A DNA stretch of 64,000 nucleotides from the NCBI GenBank assembly GCA_016785225.1, contig JAFBJZ010000847.1, positions 62,001-126,000 on the forward strand, read 5' to 3'. This document shows, in pieces, positions 49,557 to 63,245 of this stretch. The notes below the pieces were generated by a model that was given only the letters and a program-made list of their open reading frames with translations, searched no databases and had not been told where the DNA came from. Within the stretch, counting starts at the first letter, position 1, and every line of letters starts with the position of its first letter. Made by a program: the position numbers and the translations under genes. The stretch is from Psettodes erumei (taxonomy: Eukaryota; Chordata; Actinopteri; Pleuronectiformes; Psettodidae).

Positions 49557-52500
49557 TCACCACACACGGCAGATGTGGTCAGGGACCATAGAGCTGCTCT
49601 TGTTGCACTTGAATGCTTTGGCAAATTGTGGGAAATTCTGAAGGGAACCCAGTACCCTGTAACACATACAAAAGACATTGTAGGTTGGGGTTCGACATTT
49701 CAAGAGAAGGAGGTTACTTGAAATTGAAATTTACACGACACATGATGTTTTGTCAAGGTTTTAAAATGTTAGTTACTGCTGTATTATGTTCCCAGCCTTT
49801 GCCCCCAAGACATGGCTGACAGATGTCAAGGAAAAACTGCTGATTTGAATTTACCTGAACTTCCCTGGACTGTGTACATCTACTTTAATTGAATTAACAG
49901 CCTGTTCTGGTCTGTGTGTTCCACACCACACCTGGAAAAAGACAGGGGTTATATAGTGCATTAGACCAATCAATGTTACTTCCGATATACTGCACTGTTT
50001 TAGATGTATTCATCCATCCACCGTCCATCCTTCCATGCATTCCTCTAACAAATCCTCCATCTGTCCATTCATCCATCCTTCAATTCGTCAGTCCACCACC
50101 CATAGAACCATGCATGCATCTATCCAGTAATCCTTTCATCCATCCAACTGTCCCATTTATCATCCATTTATCCATCAGTTACCATAATCCACCAATTTAT
50201 CATCCATTCATCCAATACCTGAGCAAAGTTTAGGAAGAAGAGTTGATCGTGGGAGAGGTCAATGCCAGGCAGTGGTGGGTCTTCTCCATGCTCCTTCACA
50301 TAGTTCTTGTAGGCCTACAGTAATGGCATAAGATGGATGTTATTATCCTATTCCACTGGAAAAATATCTGAAATTATATCTTAAATGTCTCAGTGGTAAA
50401 TTTGGAAACTTACGCAATATGTCAAATTTTAGTTAAGTTGCTTTTTGGCTTTTATTCAATTTTCTAAATCCAAATGACATTGTAATACTACCAACTAAAC
50501 CTCTTATACAGTGTGTGAGTGGGCTGGAATTCTGATGCTGTTTGTTGATTTTATGTTAGGCTCTTTGGTGAATCACATTTATAGGATCTACTAAAAATGA
50601 ATCTGTGTTGTTTTGGAAATGATCTGGTCTCTGAACTCAGAATTAACTGCAACAAATTGAAAACTCCTGCAGCAACTTATCTGAACAAAATTTTCAGCAT
50701 TTAAATTAGCATCTAATTGCTTATTCGTGTTACTCTGGGTTTATGGGCAGAAAATTTGTACATGTACACTGTCACATTTCCCGTCCAGCATGAACCTTCA
50801 GTTATACGGGTATGTGGTTTGTTTTAGAAGGAAATTAAATCTCTGTTTGGCCTCAGAAGAGAGAAGAAAAAACGGCATCTATTGCAAAGGAATACGTGTA
50901 TAATATGACATAATAGTAGATCTAAAAATATATTTGTTATCCTGTTTTGCATTCAAATCTATGAATGCTCTTTTGCTGTTCACCTCTGGTCAAAACTGTA
51001 TTATGTCCATCATTGTTGTGTTTACAATAGCTAATGAGCCAGACAGTGACCTGGCAAAATGACATGTCTATTACCATTAGCAAGCAGATGGCAATAATAA
51101 ACCACAAACCAAATCCCTTACTTTCTCAACTGTAAACCATTGCTCTTAATCCCGATTTCCCCCGTGTTCTCAGACTCATTACCTGATATGCTTGCCGTAT
51201 TCCTCCATTATCAGCAATGTTCTCCCCAAGGGTGTTATTACCATTTAACTAGAGAGGGGACACAAGGAGAGAGAACACAATGATTGGCATGGAAAAGGAC
51301 AGAGGGGGGGCTGTAATTTTCCGTATATATTTCAGCAAATCACAGATATTAACTAATCAGTTACAAGAAATTACTTTACCCATGGGATAAAAGAAGCATT
51401 GTTCAAAGCAATAAGACAGGAGGAGAAACAAAGACAAGGAGCGGGATTTATATGTCAACACAAAATATTAAAGACACTTGAGGAAGAGAAGAGATGAAGC
51501 TACAAAACTGTGGGAAAGGCAAAAAATGAGTCAAGCTGGCAAAGGTAACATCAAAACAAATAGATAAGACAACAAGCAAGGTTTAGGATCATATTTTAAA
51601 ATGCCACTGTAAAAAAACAACAACTTTGAAAGACAGGAGAAAGATTGTAATCTACCAGGACATACATGAAGTCCATTTGCCAGGTCCCAAGAGAAGCTGC
51701 CGTACTGATCGACAATGCACTTTGACAGCTCCAGGAACCTCTGAGTGGAATCTGGTGTCCACCAATCCTTTAGGTCACCATCCTTATCATAGTTACGACC
51801 TAGAAAGAAACCAGATATATGGTGCATCAGCTTGTTGGATTTGATCAACAAGAAAAAAAACCTGTGACTTATCTGCAGTATATGCCCACACATCCTTTAT
51901 CTTGATATCTGGGGCAGCAGTCAAATGCTGCATGTGATGTCAATTACATGTTTCCATTTCCTTCATTTCTGTTGTGTTTCTTGGTGACTCCCATTGTGGG
52001 TGTCAGTATAAAAGAAGCCTGACATCTTTGAAATTGAACATAACCCAGTGAAAATGAGTGCAGTGAAAAATGATTTGAGGCAGGACACAGAAATGGCATT
52101 TTAAAACACTTTTTTCCCTGAAATGGTACCAGTTACGGAAAGGGAAATATTTCAATCCAAAAACTAAATTAATCTGCCAAAAGTTTGTCTGGGAGGAAGA
52201 GAGAGCAGTAGTGTGGAAAATCATACCATTATCATCAAAACCATGTGTGATCTCATGACCGATTACCATGCCGATGCCACCATAGTTGAGAGATTTAGCC
52301 TGGCCTTTGCTAAAGAAAGGTGGCTGGAGGATACCGGCAGGGAACACTGACACAGGGGGGGAAAAAGATGTTTGTCTTTACAGAACTTTATTAAATATAG
52401 AATGTTAAATAATTGCATGCATTTGAAAAATGAATACATTTAGATTTATACATACCTATTTGGTTTTTGCTGGATGAGTAGAAGGCGTTGACAACAGCAG

Positions 52501-55500
52501 CCCCAGTGACCCACCTGGAGAATTAAGGAATGACAGGAGACGTACAGTGTGCACAATTCACATTTGATGAACGATATCAAATTTAATCTATGGTTAATAA
52601 TAACCAGTCTAATGTTAGCATTCCTGCTGTGCATAGAGAAAGGCTGAACTGTGAGTAGGAGTTTGTGTGGGAGAAAGTGAATGCACTGTGCTGAATACAA
52701 GGCTGTGTGTCACACCACAGCTACTATATGAAAATAACTCATTTATTATCAGTGATTTGAACACTTCACATTGTAACTTTAACATACTACACATCTGGAA
52801 AAAAGCCTGTTTGCTAAGCATTGATTTAATTCTGCCCCCATGGGGGAATCTTACTCCTCTTTGTTGACTTTGACTCTGAGTTTCCGCAGGCGTTTCTTCT
52901 GCATGTGCGCCAGGTTTTGGAGGATGTTTTCAAAGTACTCCTCTGCATTGTAGCTCAGCTAACACCAACACACACAGCCAGAGTAACAGGGGGATTAGCC
53001 TTGATGAGAGCTATCAACACCTGGTCATATATTCTCCAGCAGGACTCATAAAAGCCAAGAATGACTGAAATGTTTTCATAGAACTGATATGTGGCTGCAG
53101 TGAATCCACACTGTATTCTGTTACATTAATATAGTGAAAGAAGAAAAACATTCATAGTCACATCTTTTCAGTTACTCACATCTTTGTACTCATTGTTAAG
53201 GTATTGGTCATCCATGATGTTGTCAGAGTAGCCAATCCGTTCCCGAATAGCTCGGGCCTACAGACAGTAGAGGAGAAAATTTGACAAATACCTTAGTCAT
53301 CAGATATCCTAAAAAAACAGATTACATACAAAAATACATGCTTATAGTTTTTTTTTTATAGATTATTACTGTTATTTGAGTACATTTGGTCTATCCCACA
53401 AACAAAAATCCCAAATTACTCTTAAGCATCTACGAATTGACTCTTTTTTCTTCTCTAAGGCTTTCTCCAGATAACTGGCTAATTTATATTTCATATGGAA
53501 ACAGCCAAACCCAGTCTTTCTGAATAATTCATGTTTACATAATCAATATCTTTTTTTTATCTTACGTAACAGAGCATCAAGCAGTTCACAATTAAAAGGA
53601 CAGTGGAGAACAGACTGGAACTCATTTTCTGTGCTATTTAGACAGCACACTGGGCAAATCCGCTTTTCTTCTCCTAGATTAACATATCGTCCAGTTTCCA
53701 CAGTCAGAGGTAGAATACCAGAGTTCAGCTGAGCACACACAGATCTATACTCTTTGGCCATTTATATACAGCATTATTCTCTGTACCATATTCAGTTTTG
53801 GTTTAGTCCATATATTATCAGCCCACAGTCCTTTGTTCTGGGCAAACACAGATCCTCTAAACAAACATGTGTTGAGCTTTTAATTATTACAAAAAGGCTC
53901 ACCACACCCAGAGCTGCAGAGCAGTGTGTACACCTCTTTAGCGCAAGAGACTATTTGTTTATCCGAGTTAAATATTTGTCTCTGCCTGCTTCTTTCCATA
54001 GCAAGTAACCAATTTTATAACTGAGCTGCACATATCTTTCAACAAGCCTCACAATTTCCATCCCATGTCCCCCCAATAGAATAATACAAGCACAGGACAA
54101 ATACAGACTAGAAACAGTTTAGAGTATTTTGGAAACTCATATTCTTCATTTAATTTTTTTTCTTTTTGTGTTTTTTTTAATTCCCCAAGAGCTCTTCATG
54201 CTGACTTGGCAAGAAACACCTCTCTCACCATGAGTTTCACATGTTCATGAATAAAGATATTTTTAGTCTGCATACACATATTTACCCACAAATTAAAAAA
54301 TAATTGGTTTCACTAAATCACATATAAATCATGTATATAAATTTTAAGTAAAGTGAGGGACAAAGCATTAACTTCTTTCACCCCGATGTGGTTACAATGT
54401 AATGCATACAACACAAAACACAGTTAATTATAATCAATACCTTCTCCTCAGCTGCTTTCTTGGTCTCTGCATCCATCCACGTGAGCTCATCAAGGTTGCT
54501 AATGAACACTTCACGAATATCTTTAATCATCTCTTCCATCTGATTCACACAGACACACGGAGATACACACACAGTACAGGTACAGTGAGAAAGAGAGAAC
54601 AATCACAAATTTGTCACTGATATATGACAAACTGAGTGAAAACACCTCTAACTCTCAGTCAGCACAGGTTCTCCATTGTGTGGGAGTTTTTCCAAATAGG
54701 TCTGCAAAGAGGATTCATTGAAAAGCACACAAAACATTCTAGCAACAAACTGCCAGCAAAGTCATAAAAATACACTCCCCCAAGTTAGGCCTCACCATTA
54801 CATGGTCACATAGCAATGTAGATGCACTTACAGTTAACACTCCCTCTGCCTGGAGTCTGAAGACCCTGGGTAATATTACCAGTAGAGCAATAATATTTGT
54901 GTGATAAATATGACATCAACTATTTGTATGGATTAAATTAAGGGAAATACATAATATTTAGTGACTAAAAATGACAACTTTAAATATAGTATGAAAAAGT
55001 TATTCCTACTTATTCACAAAAGTCTTTCATTGTTGTATTAAAAATTCCCTATAGTGGACGCCTGCTGTACTGGCTGCAAATTTGTAGATACATTATTGAT
55101 AATGCTACTTATTAAATTTTTAAATATTTACACTTACTTCAGATGCTTTCAGCAGTTTTTGGTTCTGTTACTAAAATAATCCCAAACCTTATAAATCTAA
55201 ATTGTAGAACAGGTTTCAGCATACTTGTCTTCATGTAACACATTGGCAGAACTATGGTAGTGTCAAGATAAAGATATTTTCTTTTTATATGCAAATTCAC
55301 ACAGCAAGGTGCTCCAACATCCACATCAACAGCTCAGTTTTCTGTGGGAACCTGTGGTGTGAGTTTAACGTTTCTATAATGTATTGCTCTCCAGTTACAG
55401 TATTTACAAGAATGTGCCTGCACAGACAGAGACAGACTGACTGACGCCACGACGGTGGCATAATGCTACACAAACCATGTACTGTATCATGGTTTATGGA

Positions 55501-56959
55501 TAGATTTTTTCCACTACCATAACAAAAACAGAATGAGAATCATTCACAAAATGTTTGTGAGCCAATAAAAGAATAACAGCAAAATAGGGAGGGAAAAAAT
55601 TAAAAAGTGCAGTGACAGTGAAGGTCAGCCTCCACATCTCTCAAACCAAAGTTTTGCTCTAAGACCACAGCAAGCTGACTGAGACATTCCAGTGTCTCAT
55701 CACATTGGCAGACCCCTAACTGACACACTGCGTGACCACTCGGACAACACACTGTGGTTCACCACAAACTGGCAGGGACCATACCAATACTGAGGCTTTT
55801 CCAAGAACCTTTAGGATACAGCGTGTGTGCGCGTGCATGTACATTTGTGCTGTGTACATGAGTTTGTGTGGTTGCATGCATGTGGGTCTGTTTGCATGTG
55901 AAATCTGATAATATAATTTACATTGGTTAAATGCTAAGTTTATACTTGCTATGATGGTAAGTCTACTCAATATGCATGTATCATAATGGTATGATTTAGA
56001 AATGTAATGAATTATGGTCATTAATCTGCTGCTATTGAATTTTGGTGTGTGTGTGTGTGTGTGTGTAAGATCTACTCTCTACATTACTCCCAAAGCAATT
56101 AGTTCTTATAGTTGTCAAGAGAAGTAGAAGTTACAATTAGCATCAAATAAAATACTGAATAATTCTGTTAATGCTCTTACAGTCCACTACCGACCAAATC
56201 TGAAATATCCTGTATCTCTGTGGCTAAGAGGAGGTTGGTATGTGAGGAGTGCAGCATATGTGCCAACTGAAGGTTACCTCAGTACATTTTGAGTATACAC
56301 CTGGCCATGTACTTGGGGAAAGGTGTGTGGATATGTGCTTGCAAGCTCAAAGGAGTTGTTTGTGGCTTTTCACAAGCACAAACACACAAACACACACATG
56401 CACACAGACACTTACACAGGGTGTGATATGAGATCCACATGCTACAGTGGGCAAAGGTGCAGAGAACAACAGAGATTTACAGTGTGTGAGATGCTCAGCA
56501 TTATGACAGATGTATGCACTCTCACACATACAAACTGATTTGCACACACACACACACACACAGATATTCACATGGTGGGTGGTGTGGGCATGATAACAAG
56601 GATACTGTGTTCAGCTGCTTTCTATGGGTGCAAGCTGAAACTAAATACACCACTGTGGTGGAGACACAAAGACACAAAGGTGACAAAAACATAGGTGAGT
56701 AAGAGACAAAAATAACACCAAGTAGGATATGCCTGAAACACATGTTCTCAAAGTGTATGTATGAACAGCTGAATACATAAACCCTTTCACACTGATTTTG
56801 CGAAAACACATGCCCTGAAGATTCATTTCTGTGATTCAGTACCAACTGTTAGTAAAAAAGAAAAACTAAGATTCAACTATATATTACACAGAATATAGTC
56901 TGCCAAACAAAGGAATGACCCTTGATGATATTTGTTTTTTATCCCACAATGAAATCCAA

Positions 56960-56994
<35 letters not shown>

Positions 56995-59900
56995 AGTATA
57001 ATCCGATCTCTACTGACCAGTTCTTTGCTCTTTTCAGAGAAAGCCTCCTGCACATATAGTCGTCCAACGGCATTGTCCATGTTGTTGTTGACGTAAAGTG
57101 CACACTGTCGCCACACTGCTGCCTCTGACGTGGTACCAGACAGAGCCTGCAGGGTGAGTAACAAGGCACACATCAATTAGAGATGCAGGATAAAGCACTC
57201 AACACATTGTTTAAAGAGGCTTGTGGCAGTTCTTTATTTGCACCTTCATTATGCATTACCATTACACTTAGTAATATAAGGAACAGGGCAGAAGGGAAAT
57301 GATTACATTAAAAAGAGGGCTAGGATTACAAAGAGTTTATATGTGGAGGAACAACATGAATGGAGCTGACAGTGGGCATTGCTGTTTATGAGAGCTAAGT
57401 ATTGGCATGGACAGCCATGAGAGACTGAAGTATAGAATCATTTACAATAATTCATTGTTCATATTAATTGTTATTTCCCAGTATCTGATTATGGTTTCAG
57501 TAGTTGGCTCTTATATTTATCTGCAAACATGTTCAGTGTACAGTTTCCTGGCAGTGTACCTTGCGGAAGGCTTTCCTGGTGTCCCTGTAAGCTCTGCTCA
57601 GTCCCACCACCATGTTCATAGCGAAACGCCACACTATGTAGTTCTGCAGATCCCTGTGAGGAGAGGAATGATGTTCAAAAAGCTACAATACACAGTATCA
57701 GTAAGGGATGAGCTTTCACTGTATGCTGTGCACTTACGCCCCCACAAACAGACCATCATATATAAATACAATTAGAGACTTCAAACACTACAAACACACA
57801 GACCTCTTAGTGTATCTGGCCAAGATAAGGTTGAGTCTTCTGTAATAGTTGGGGGAGTAGTTTATGACCTTCTCTGTGTCAGGAATGCTGATGTTGACTG
57901 TATCCATTATCTTAGCTGTGAAGTAACTCCAGTTAAATACCTTCAGGACCGAAAGCACAGCCGGAGAGGAGAGTGAAAAAAGTATTAAGGAGAGGAAGGA
58001 AGGTGAAAAAACAACAAAGACTGACAGACAAAGAGTTTATTTTTACCTGTGATTCAATCTCAAGGGTAAAGTTGGCATTAAGATCACCCAGTTCCATCTT
58101 GTTGTAAAGCAACACTGGGTTGTTACGGTCCTCTGGAGTATCAGTAGCCTTAGAGAGAACAAGACAGAGAGGCTGAAAATCAAGAATGCTGTCACAACAC
58201 AATCCTCCTGCTTCCTGACACGCACATAGGCATGCAGTGCAGGTCCAGCAGCAGAAAACAAATTTGGAGTCGCAGGAGGCCTCAGGTCTGTAAATGTCAG
58301 AGCTCAAACAGTGTGACTGTCTTGTAAAAGCCAGCAGCCGAGTGGAGGGGAAGCGAAGCATGGCAGCGAGCAGGGCAGAGTGGCACAGAATGACAAATGT
58401 AGACTGTGGAAACCTGTTGATGTGTGAGAAAAAGTTGTTGTGCAGGGATCTGGCTGGTTAACAACTTGTTTCACACAGCAGCTGCTTTAGATCGGAGCTA
58501 CAAACACAGAGAGGTGAGAGGTTTGGTCTACAAATGTAGGAGTGGAAGGTCATACTGTCAGAAGTGCTTTGCTCTCAAATTCCTCCTGTTGCGTGAAGGT
58601 GAGATAGAAAATAAAGTATGCAGTGCTGCTGGAAAAAAGGTCTCCTCCCATCAGTTTCGCAAAAAACTAAATGTACTCTTTTTGGAGAATAGAGGAAGAT
58701 CTCAGATACGACTAGCTGTTTGGCCTTCTGTTGAGAAAAGTGTGAATGCATGCTTACGTTGGCGATGTCTCTCTCCAGGTCCATCATTCGCGTCACCTCC
58801 TCTCTGATGTGTGTTTCATTGATGGCCAGACTGCGGTCAGTGCGGATCAATTTAGCCAGGTCAATCATGAACTGCTCGTAAGCCCGACATGCCTGCCAAA
58901 ACACACACATTCATTCATGATATTCCACTTTACTTCGACAGGAAGGAAAGGTCACTGGTTTGAATTTAGCTAATGACCAAAAACCGGAGGTGACAGCTCA
59001 CACTTGGGCACATACACGTACATACCCCACCTCAGGCCAAGTGTGATTAAGTGCTGCTTTTTGCCAATCAATCAAGAGTCTATGGTCAATTTTAAGAGGA
59101 TGTCTGCTCTGTTTATACACATCTGGTCTGAATTGAGACACAACCAAATCTGTTCTGTTTTTTTTTTTTTGCATCACTGATTTTAATCAGCACTTGCTAC
59201 CTCAGAGAAAATTTTCTTTTTATCGTATACACACATGCACATAAATGTGAAAATAAACGCAAGGTTAAATCAGGTACTGATGTTTCAACTAATGTTCCTT
59301 ATTCATGGGGTGTCATGCTTCAATCCTGGAAAACAAACTCTGTGGGGCATGAAACCCAAAGCCAGTGGCACTGGACCAAATTAACACATGGAGTTGTTTT
59401 TGTTTTCATGTGTTGTTTGAAAGCCTTAATTATATTACGTGTGTGCAGTATGTGAACCTACCTCTGCATAGGGCCCAGTACAGGTGTAGTAATCTCGGGA
59501 CAAGAGTCCGAGGCTTGTCTGCTGATCAAACTGGGGAAGCAGAAGACAAGAAAATAAAGTTACCTTTATGAGCCAAGGAGTCTGATCATGTGTGAGCATC
59601 TGTATGAATGTGGGAAGCACAGAGGGAGAGAGAGATGGACTTTCTAGCCATGGCCGCACACCTACATGAATGATGTGTGAATTGGAGTCCCTGTCATCGG
59701 TGCCAACAAAAAAATTAACCAAGAGTTGGGTTCCATATTTCTCATTCAGCTTGGCGATGACGTCCTCCAACCGCCACGTTTTACCTGAAAGAAGGGAGGC
59801 GTGAGGAGTAGCAAGAGAGAGAGAGAGAGAGAAATGCCTGTCGATAACATCTGCTGTGTGTGTGTGACAGTGGAAAAGATCACTCTACCATAGTTAGTTT

Positions 59901-60318
59901 CCCAGTTGTCCACAGCTATGGGCCACTCGGAAATATCATGCAGCATGTTGAGCAAAGGAGCCCCTCCCCTTAGTTCAATTAAACCTGAAATGTACATACA
60001 AAAAGACAAAAATCTGTTTTTAATAATGAACTTTGGCAATCAAAATGCAGAAAAATAATTTACTTTTAAATTATATTCATTTTGGCTCATTTTGCTTTTT
60101 AAAAAAAAGTAATTCTTGATCAGAAATGTTATGATTTCACAGTCAGTTTCACAATAAAGAATGAGGGACACAATTTTTAATGACAATCATCAAAAAGTTC
60201 CCTTGAAGAAATAAGTATCTAACATCTGCTGACTCACTCTCATTGGTGCAGGACTTGTAAAGGGTCTTAGCCTTGATGAGAGCAGTGGCTTCCCCCTCCA
60301 CAGTTTTTTCAAGGACGC
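49557..60318 (-). CDS. mme: Neprilysin-family zinc metallopeptidase, last 19 coding exons (5' part beyond window)
   Basis: Type II membrane peptidase (M13) that cuts small peptides outside the cell. Exons, transcript order: 60238..60318, 59889..59984, 59666..59784, 59462..59530, 58758..58892, 58047..58148, 57804..57940, 57560..57653, 57018..57146, 54441..54539, 53180..53257, 52855..52958, 52456..52514, 52227..52346, 51666..51799, 51183..51248, 50219..50314, 49855..49931, 49557..49656. All GT-AG and in phase (1895 nt, about 630 aa). Catalytic marks: VNAFYS substrate motif, zinc site HEITH, third ligand Glu in GENIAD, VHSPGKFR with the His and Arg matching human H711 and R717, and the C-terminal CRVW. 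The part matches human neprilysin from about residue 120 to 750. The cytoplasmic tail, membrane anchor and first ectodomain exons are missing; I found none in 60319-64000. The paralogue mmel1 is an alternative; the receptor-cluster neighbour favours mme. Confidence 0.92.
49990..50220. repeat. Degenerate CCAT/ATCC tetranucleotide repeat in a neprilysin intron
   Basis: Many CATCCATCC-like units with interruptions, between the exons ending at 49931 and starting at 50219. It runs almost up to the next exon's splice donor. Confidence 0.75.
53540..54010 (-). mobile_element. LINE retrotransposon C-terminal remnant in a neprilysin intron
   Basis: The minus strand encodes RSVCAQLNSGILPLTVETG, then RYVNLGEEKRICPVCC and a Glu-rich LHCPFNCELLDALLRKI. 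This is the typical end of fish LINE ORF2 proteins (R..CAQLR.G.LPL..ETGR......R.C..C.....E...H.L..CP.Y...R). Upstream the frame has stops and traces such as WTKPKLN. It is dead and lies inside the intron 53258-54440. Confidence 0.6.
56045..56066. repeat. (GT)n microsatellite
   Basis: About eleven uninterrupted GT units inside a neprilysin intron. Confidence 0.9.
56377..56562. repeat. CA-rich microsatellite region
   Basis: Two CA runs (about 56377-56410 and 56543-56562) with non-repeat sequence between. They produce spurious ORFs with CVCVCV translations. Confidence 0.8.
56963..56990. repeat. (TA)n microsatellite
   Basis: About fourteen TA units just downstream, in transcript sense, of the neprilysin exon ending at 57018. 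Confidence 0.9.
59813..59833. repeat. (GA)n microsatellite
   Basis: GA units in the intron between neprilysin exons 59889..59984 and 59666..59784. Confidence 0.85.
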
Positions 60319-60656
60319 CTACAAAGAGAGCAAACATGAAGCAAAGAAACAAAATACACAAAAACAGAAAGATGAAGGATGAATGACTGTACATTTGGTA
60401 ATGTGGACAGAGGGTAGGGAAAAGAGGGATGGATGTGAATAACCTCAGGTACAGTGAAGAGTGAAGAGATTCAAAATAGAATCCAGCTGTTGTCCAGATG
60501 CATGTAATCATTCTAATTAAGGGATGTTGCCTGTCCCTGTGTCAGACAGCGCCAGCAAAAATAAAGTGATGAATTCAAACCGACGCAGTTCATAGCAACC
60601 GGTGACAAAACAGACAATGTGTCGTTATTCAAAGGAGAAGAAGAAAGAAAGCATCT

Positions 60657-60689
60657 TGTGTGTGTGTGTGTGGGTGGGGGGAGGGGGGA
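60657..60689. repeat. (GT)n plus G-rich tract
   Basis: About eight GT units followed by GGGTGGGGGGAGGGGGG on the plus strand. The closely spaced G tracts could form a G-quadruplex. It lies in the probable 5' neprilysin intron. Confidence 0.75.
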
Positions 60690-63029
60690 CACAACAAACA
60701 AATCCCATGAAGCTGATGGAAAAAAAGTCAGTTCTTCTCAAATTAATTCTGTTTTTCATAATTTGCATAGTGGCATGAAAAGCTAGAATTGTAAGGTTTT
60801 CAGACTTGAGCTGCTATGCCATTTGTATATAATGACAAAACTAGGCAATATTTAAATGGAGTGGAATGCATGTTAAAGGTTTGCAGGGAACACAAAGATT
60901 TAATGTAGACCTTTCCTTTACTGAGGAGACTTAAGCCAATTTTCCTTATTGTGGGAATTCTGCAACATCATATCAAGTCCATTCCCCAACTTTGAAAAGA
61001 TCAGATGTTTCATACAACATCACATGCACTGGAACCCATAGCCATATATAATAACACATTCACTGTCACTGTGTATGGCCAATTTTTGCTTCAAATGACT
61101 GAATAAATAATTAAACAAGAACTATTCATCAGCAGCAGTGCAATTAATCTTTTCATTTAGGTGATTAAGTTTATTTGGGTCATTTTTTGATGAGGTCATT
61201 GCTGTCATGTAAAACCACAAATTAGGGAATATGCAATGCATATTTGAATCTCTCACTGCTATAAATTCGTGTCACAGCAGTAATCAAGGTGGCTAGTGAC
61301 CTTAGAGCAGGGAAGTCATCGCAAAAGAAAAGTGGAAAGAAGCCAAGCTGAAGGTGCACCAGTTAAGGGCCATCTCTAAACAAGCATGAACACCAGCACT
61401 GCCTGTGTTCATTGCCTAACACCAGTTGTGGGCATATGGATGGCTCCAGCTAGATAGCATAGAAAGCTATTCAAAATAAGTGATATGGGTAGTGGTATAA
61501 ACTTGCTCAGTTGGGGGGGAGGGGGATGGGACCAACATCACACTTTTTCCTACCTCGAGGCACCCAGCTGCATATTGTAACTGTTCCTTTAGGATTTGCT
61601 ATCACTTTTCAACAGCACTGAAGATGAGCTTAAATAAATGTTCACACTATCAAGGTTCAAACACCCTCATGGTAGATTTTTACTTTTTTGCTGGAAACCA
61701 CTGTGGTGAAAGCACTGACAGAGTTCACTGACAGTCTGTTGTCCTTTGAAAAAAGAGAGAAAACCTTCTCAACAGGCGGCTCAAACTCAAGCCCAACATT
61801 AGCTGATGGTTTGCCATTCAGTGTCACACTTTAAAAATGTAACTGTGCTTGCGCTTTATAGTACTTAACTGTAAAGACATGAGAAGCCTGACTCTCACAT
61901 CACTGAGTTTATTGCTGTCGAGTTTTACGTCTGTGCTCCTGGGTGGCACAGGACTATTTTTTAAAGACAATTTTAGAAAGGGCTTGTCCTGTCAAGGATT
62001 GGGAGCTCAAATCCTGACTGAGCCACTTGAGCAAGCTGGTTCCAGCCATCATGATTTCTGGCACACAGCCAATGAAGTATGGGGAGATTTGGGAGGGCTT
62101 TGATGTGATCCCTAGGAATCCATAATACCTGACTGTGGTTCGGTGCCACGGCACTAATTGGTCACACAAACTTGAAAAATAAAACAGTTTCATGCAACAA
62201 AGAAGTATAAACATATATTGTATTTATTTGAGATACATAATATTTTCTTTGATGTTAGTTCATTCTTGACTGTTGAAAATCATTTTTCCTCCACTTAAAA
62301 TGATATGTAGCACTTGATTTTCCAAAAGGCTTTTACATAGACTATCCTACATTGTCTAATAGACGATGTAGGATTCATGATGTGTTCTGCTGCATCATGA
62401 ATTATAGAGGATGTAAATCTCTTTTCCTGTAAATGCAAGATATATGTAAATGGTTGTAATGGTAAATTATGGAATTTAGCACAAAGGCATAAATGGATTG
62501 CTGAATTTGTTTAAAAGTAGTCTGAAGCATTTATAAATTTCATTTGTAAAAAATATTTGTCCTAAGAGAGAGAGAGATCCATGTACATTTACTTTTACAT
62601 CACACATTTGTATCAGCCATTAGGAAATGCTATGAATCATGAGTATCAGCTATCTTAGCATTTCAGAACATGCCCCTCCTGTGATCATTTGTCGACACCC
62701 ACCAAAGTCGAGTCAGCCAGCCAAGTCAAGCTTTGCAGTGTGTGCTTCAGTTGTATGCATGTCTCATTCACAATGACTATATCGATTGCTCAAGATCCTT
62801 CTGTCATTAAACAATACAAAAACTAGGATTAAGGTAAGTTTGCATAAGGCTTTAAGTTTGCCAGGCAAACTGTGAGATAAACACAAACCCAACATGCCCA
62901 GAGCTAATCCTGCCTCTTTTGCAATAAAATGTAATAAAAGAAAGTATTCCACTAAAACATCTACTGTGAAATGGATTTTCACTCAGATGTAAGACAAATA
63001 CAAATATCCCTGATTCCTAAATGAAAGTA

Positions 63030-63245
63030 ACCTCACTGCGAAAGAGAATGTGACTGAGTTCAACATTCTTTTGAAGAGTTAGTGTATATGAGATTGATAT
63101 CTGTTTCATATCTATCTGTTCAATATGTTAGCTTAGCTTAGCATACAAACTGGAAACAGGGATCAAGCTCCAGAGGTCCAAAGATATCAAAATCCAACGT
63201 CTAAGCTTCTTGGCAAGGAAGCAAATAAGTGCATTTTTGTTAAAA
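63030..63245 (+). repeat. Dispersed fish repeat (short nonautonomous element), copy 3
   Basis: GTTAGCTTAGCTTAGCATAC, AAACTGGAAACAGGGATCAA, CCAAAGATATCAAAATCC, then TTCTTGGCAAGGAAGCAAAT and AAGTG. It shows the same blocks as copies 1 and 2 in the opposite sense, although the last block appears rearranged. Confidence 0.5.

Larger units (their letters stand above)
54540..57017. other. Large neprilysin intron, no gene seen
   Basis: The intron between exons 57018..57146 and 54441..54539. It holds TG, CA and TA microsatellites (56045-56066, 56377-56410, 56543-56562, 56963-56990) and no recognisable coding sequence. Confidence 0.65.

Noticed and set aside
56323..56845. ORFs rich in CVCVCV or HTHTHT on both strands
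   Set aside because: These are translations of CA/TG microsatellites inside a neprilysin intron.
60513..60701. Minus-strand ORF upstream of the first neprilysin exon seen
   Set aside because: It does not match the expected neprilysin segment, lacks fitting splice sites and lies beside a GT repeat.
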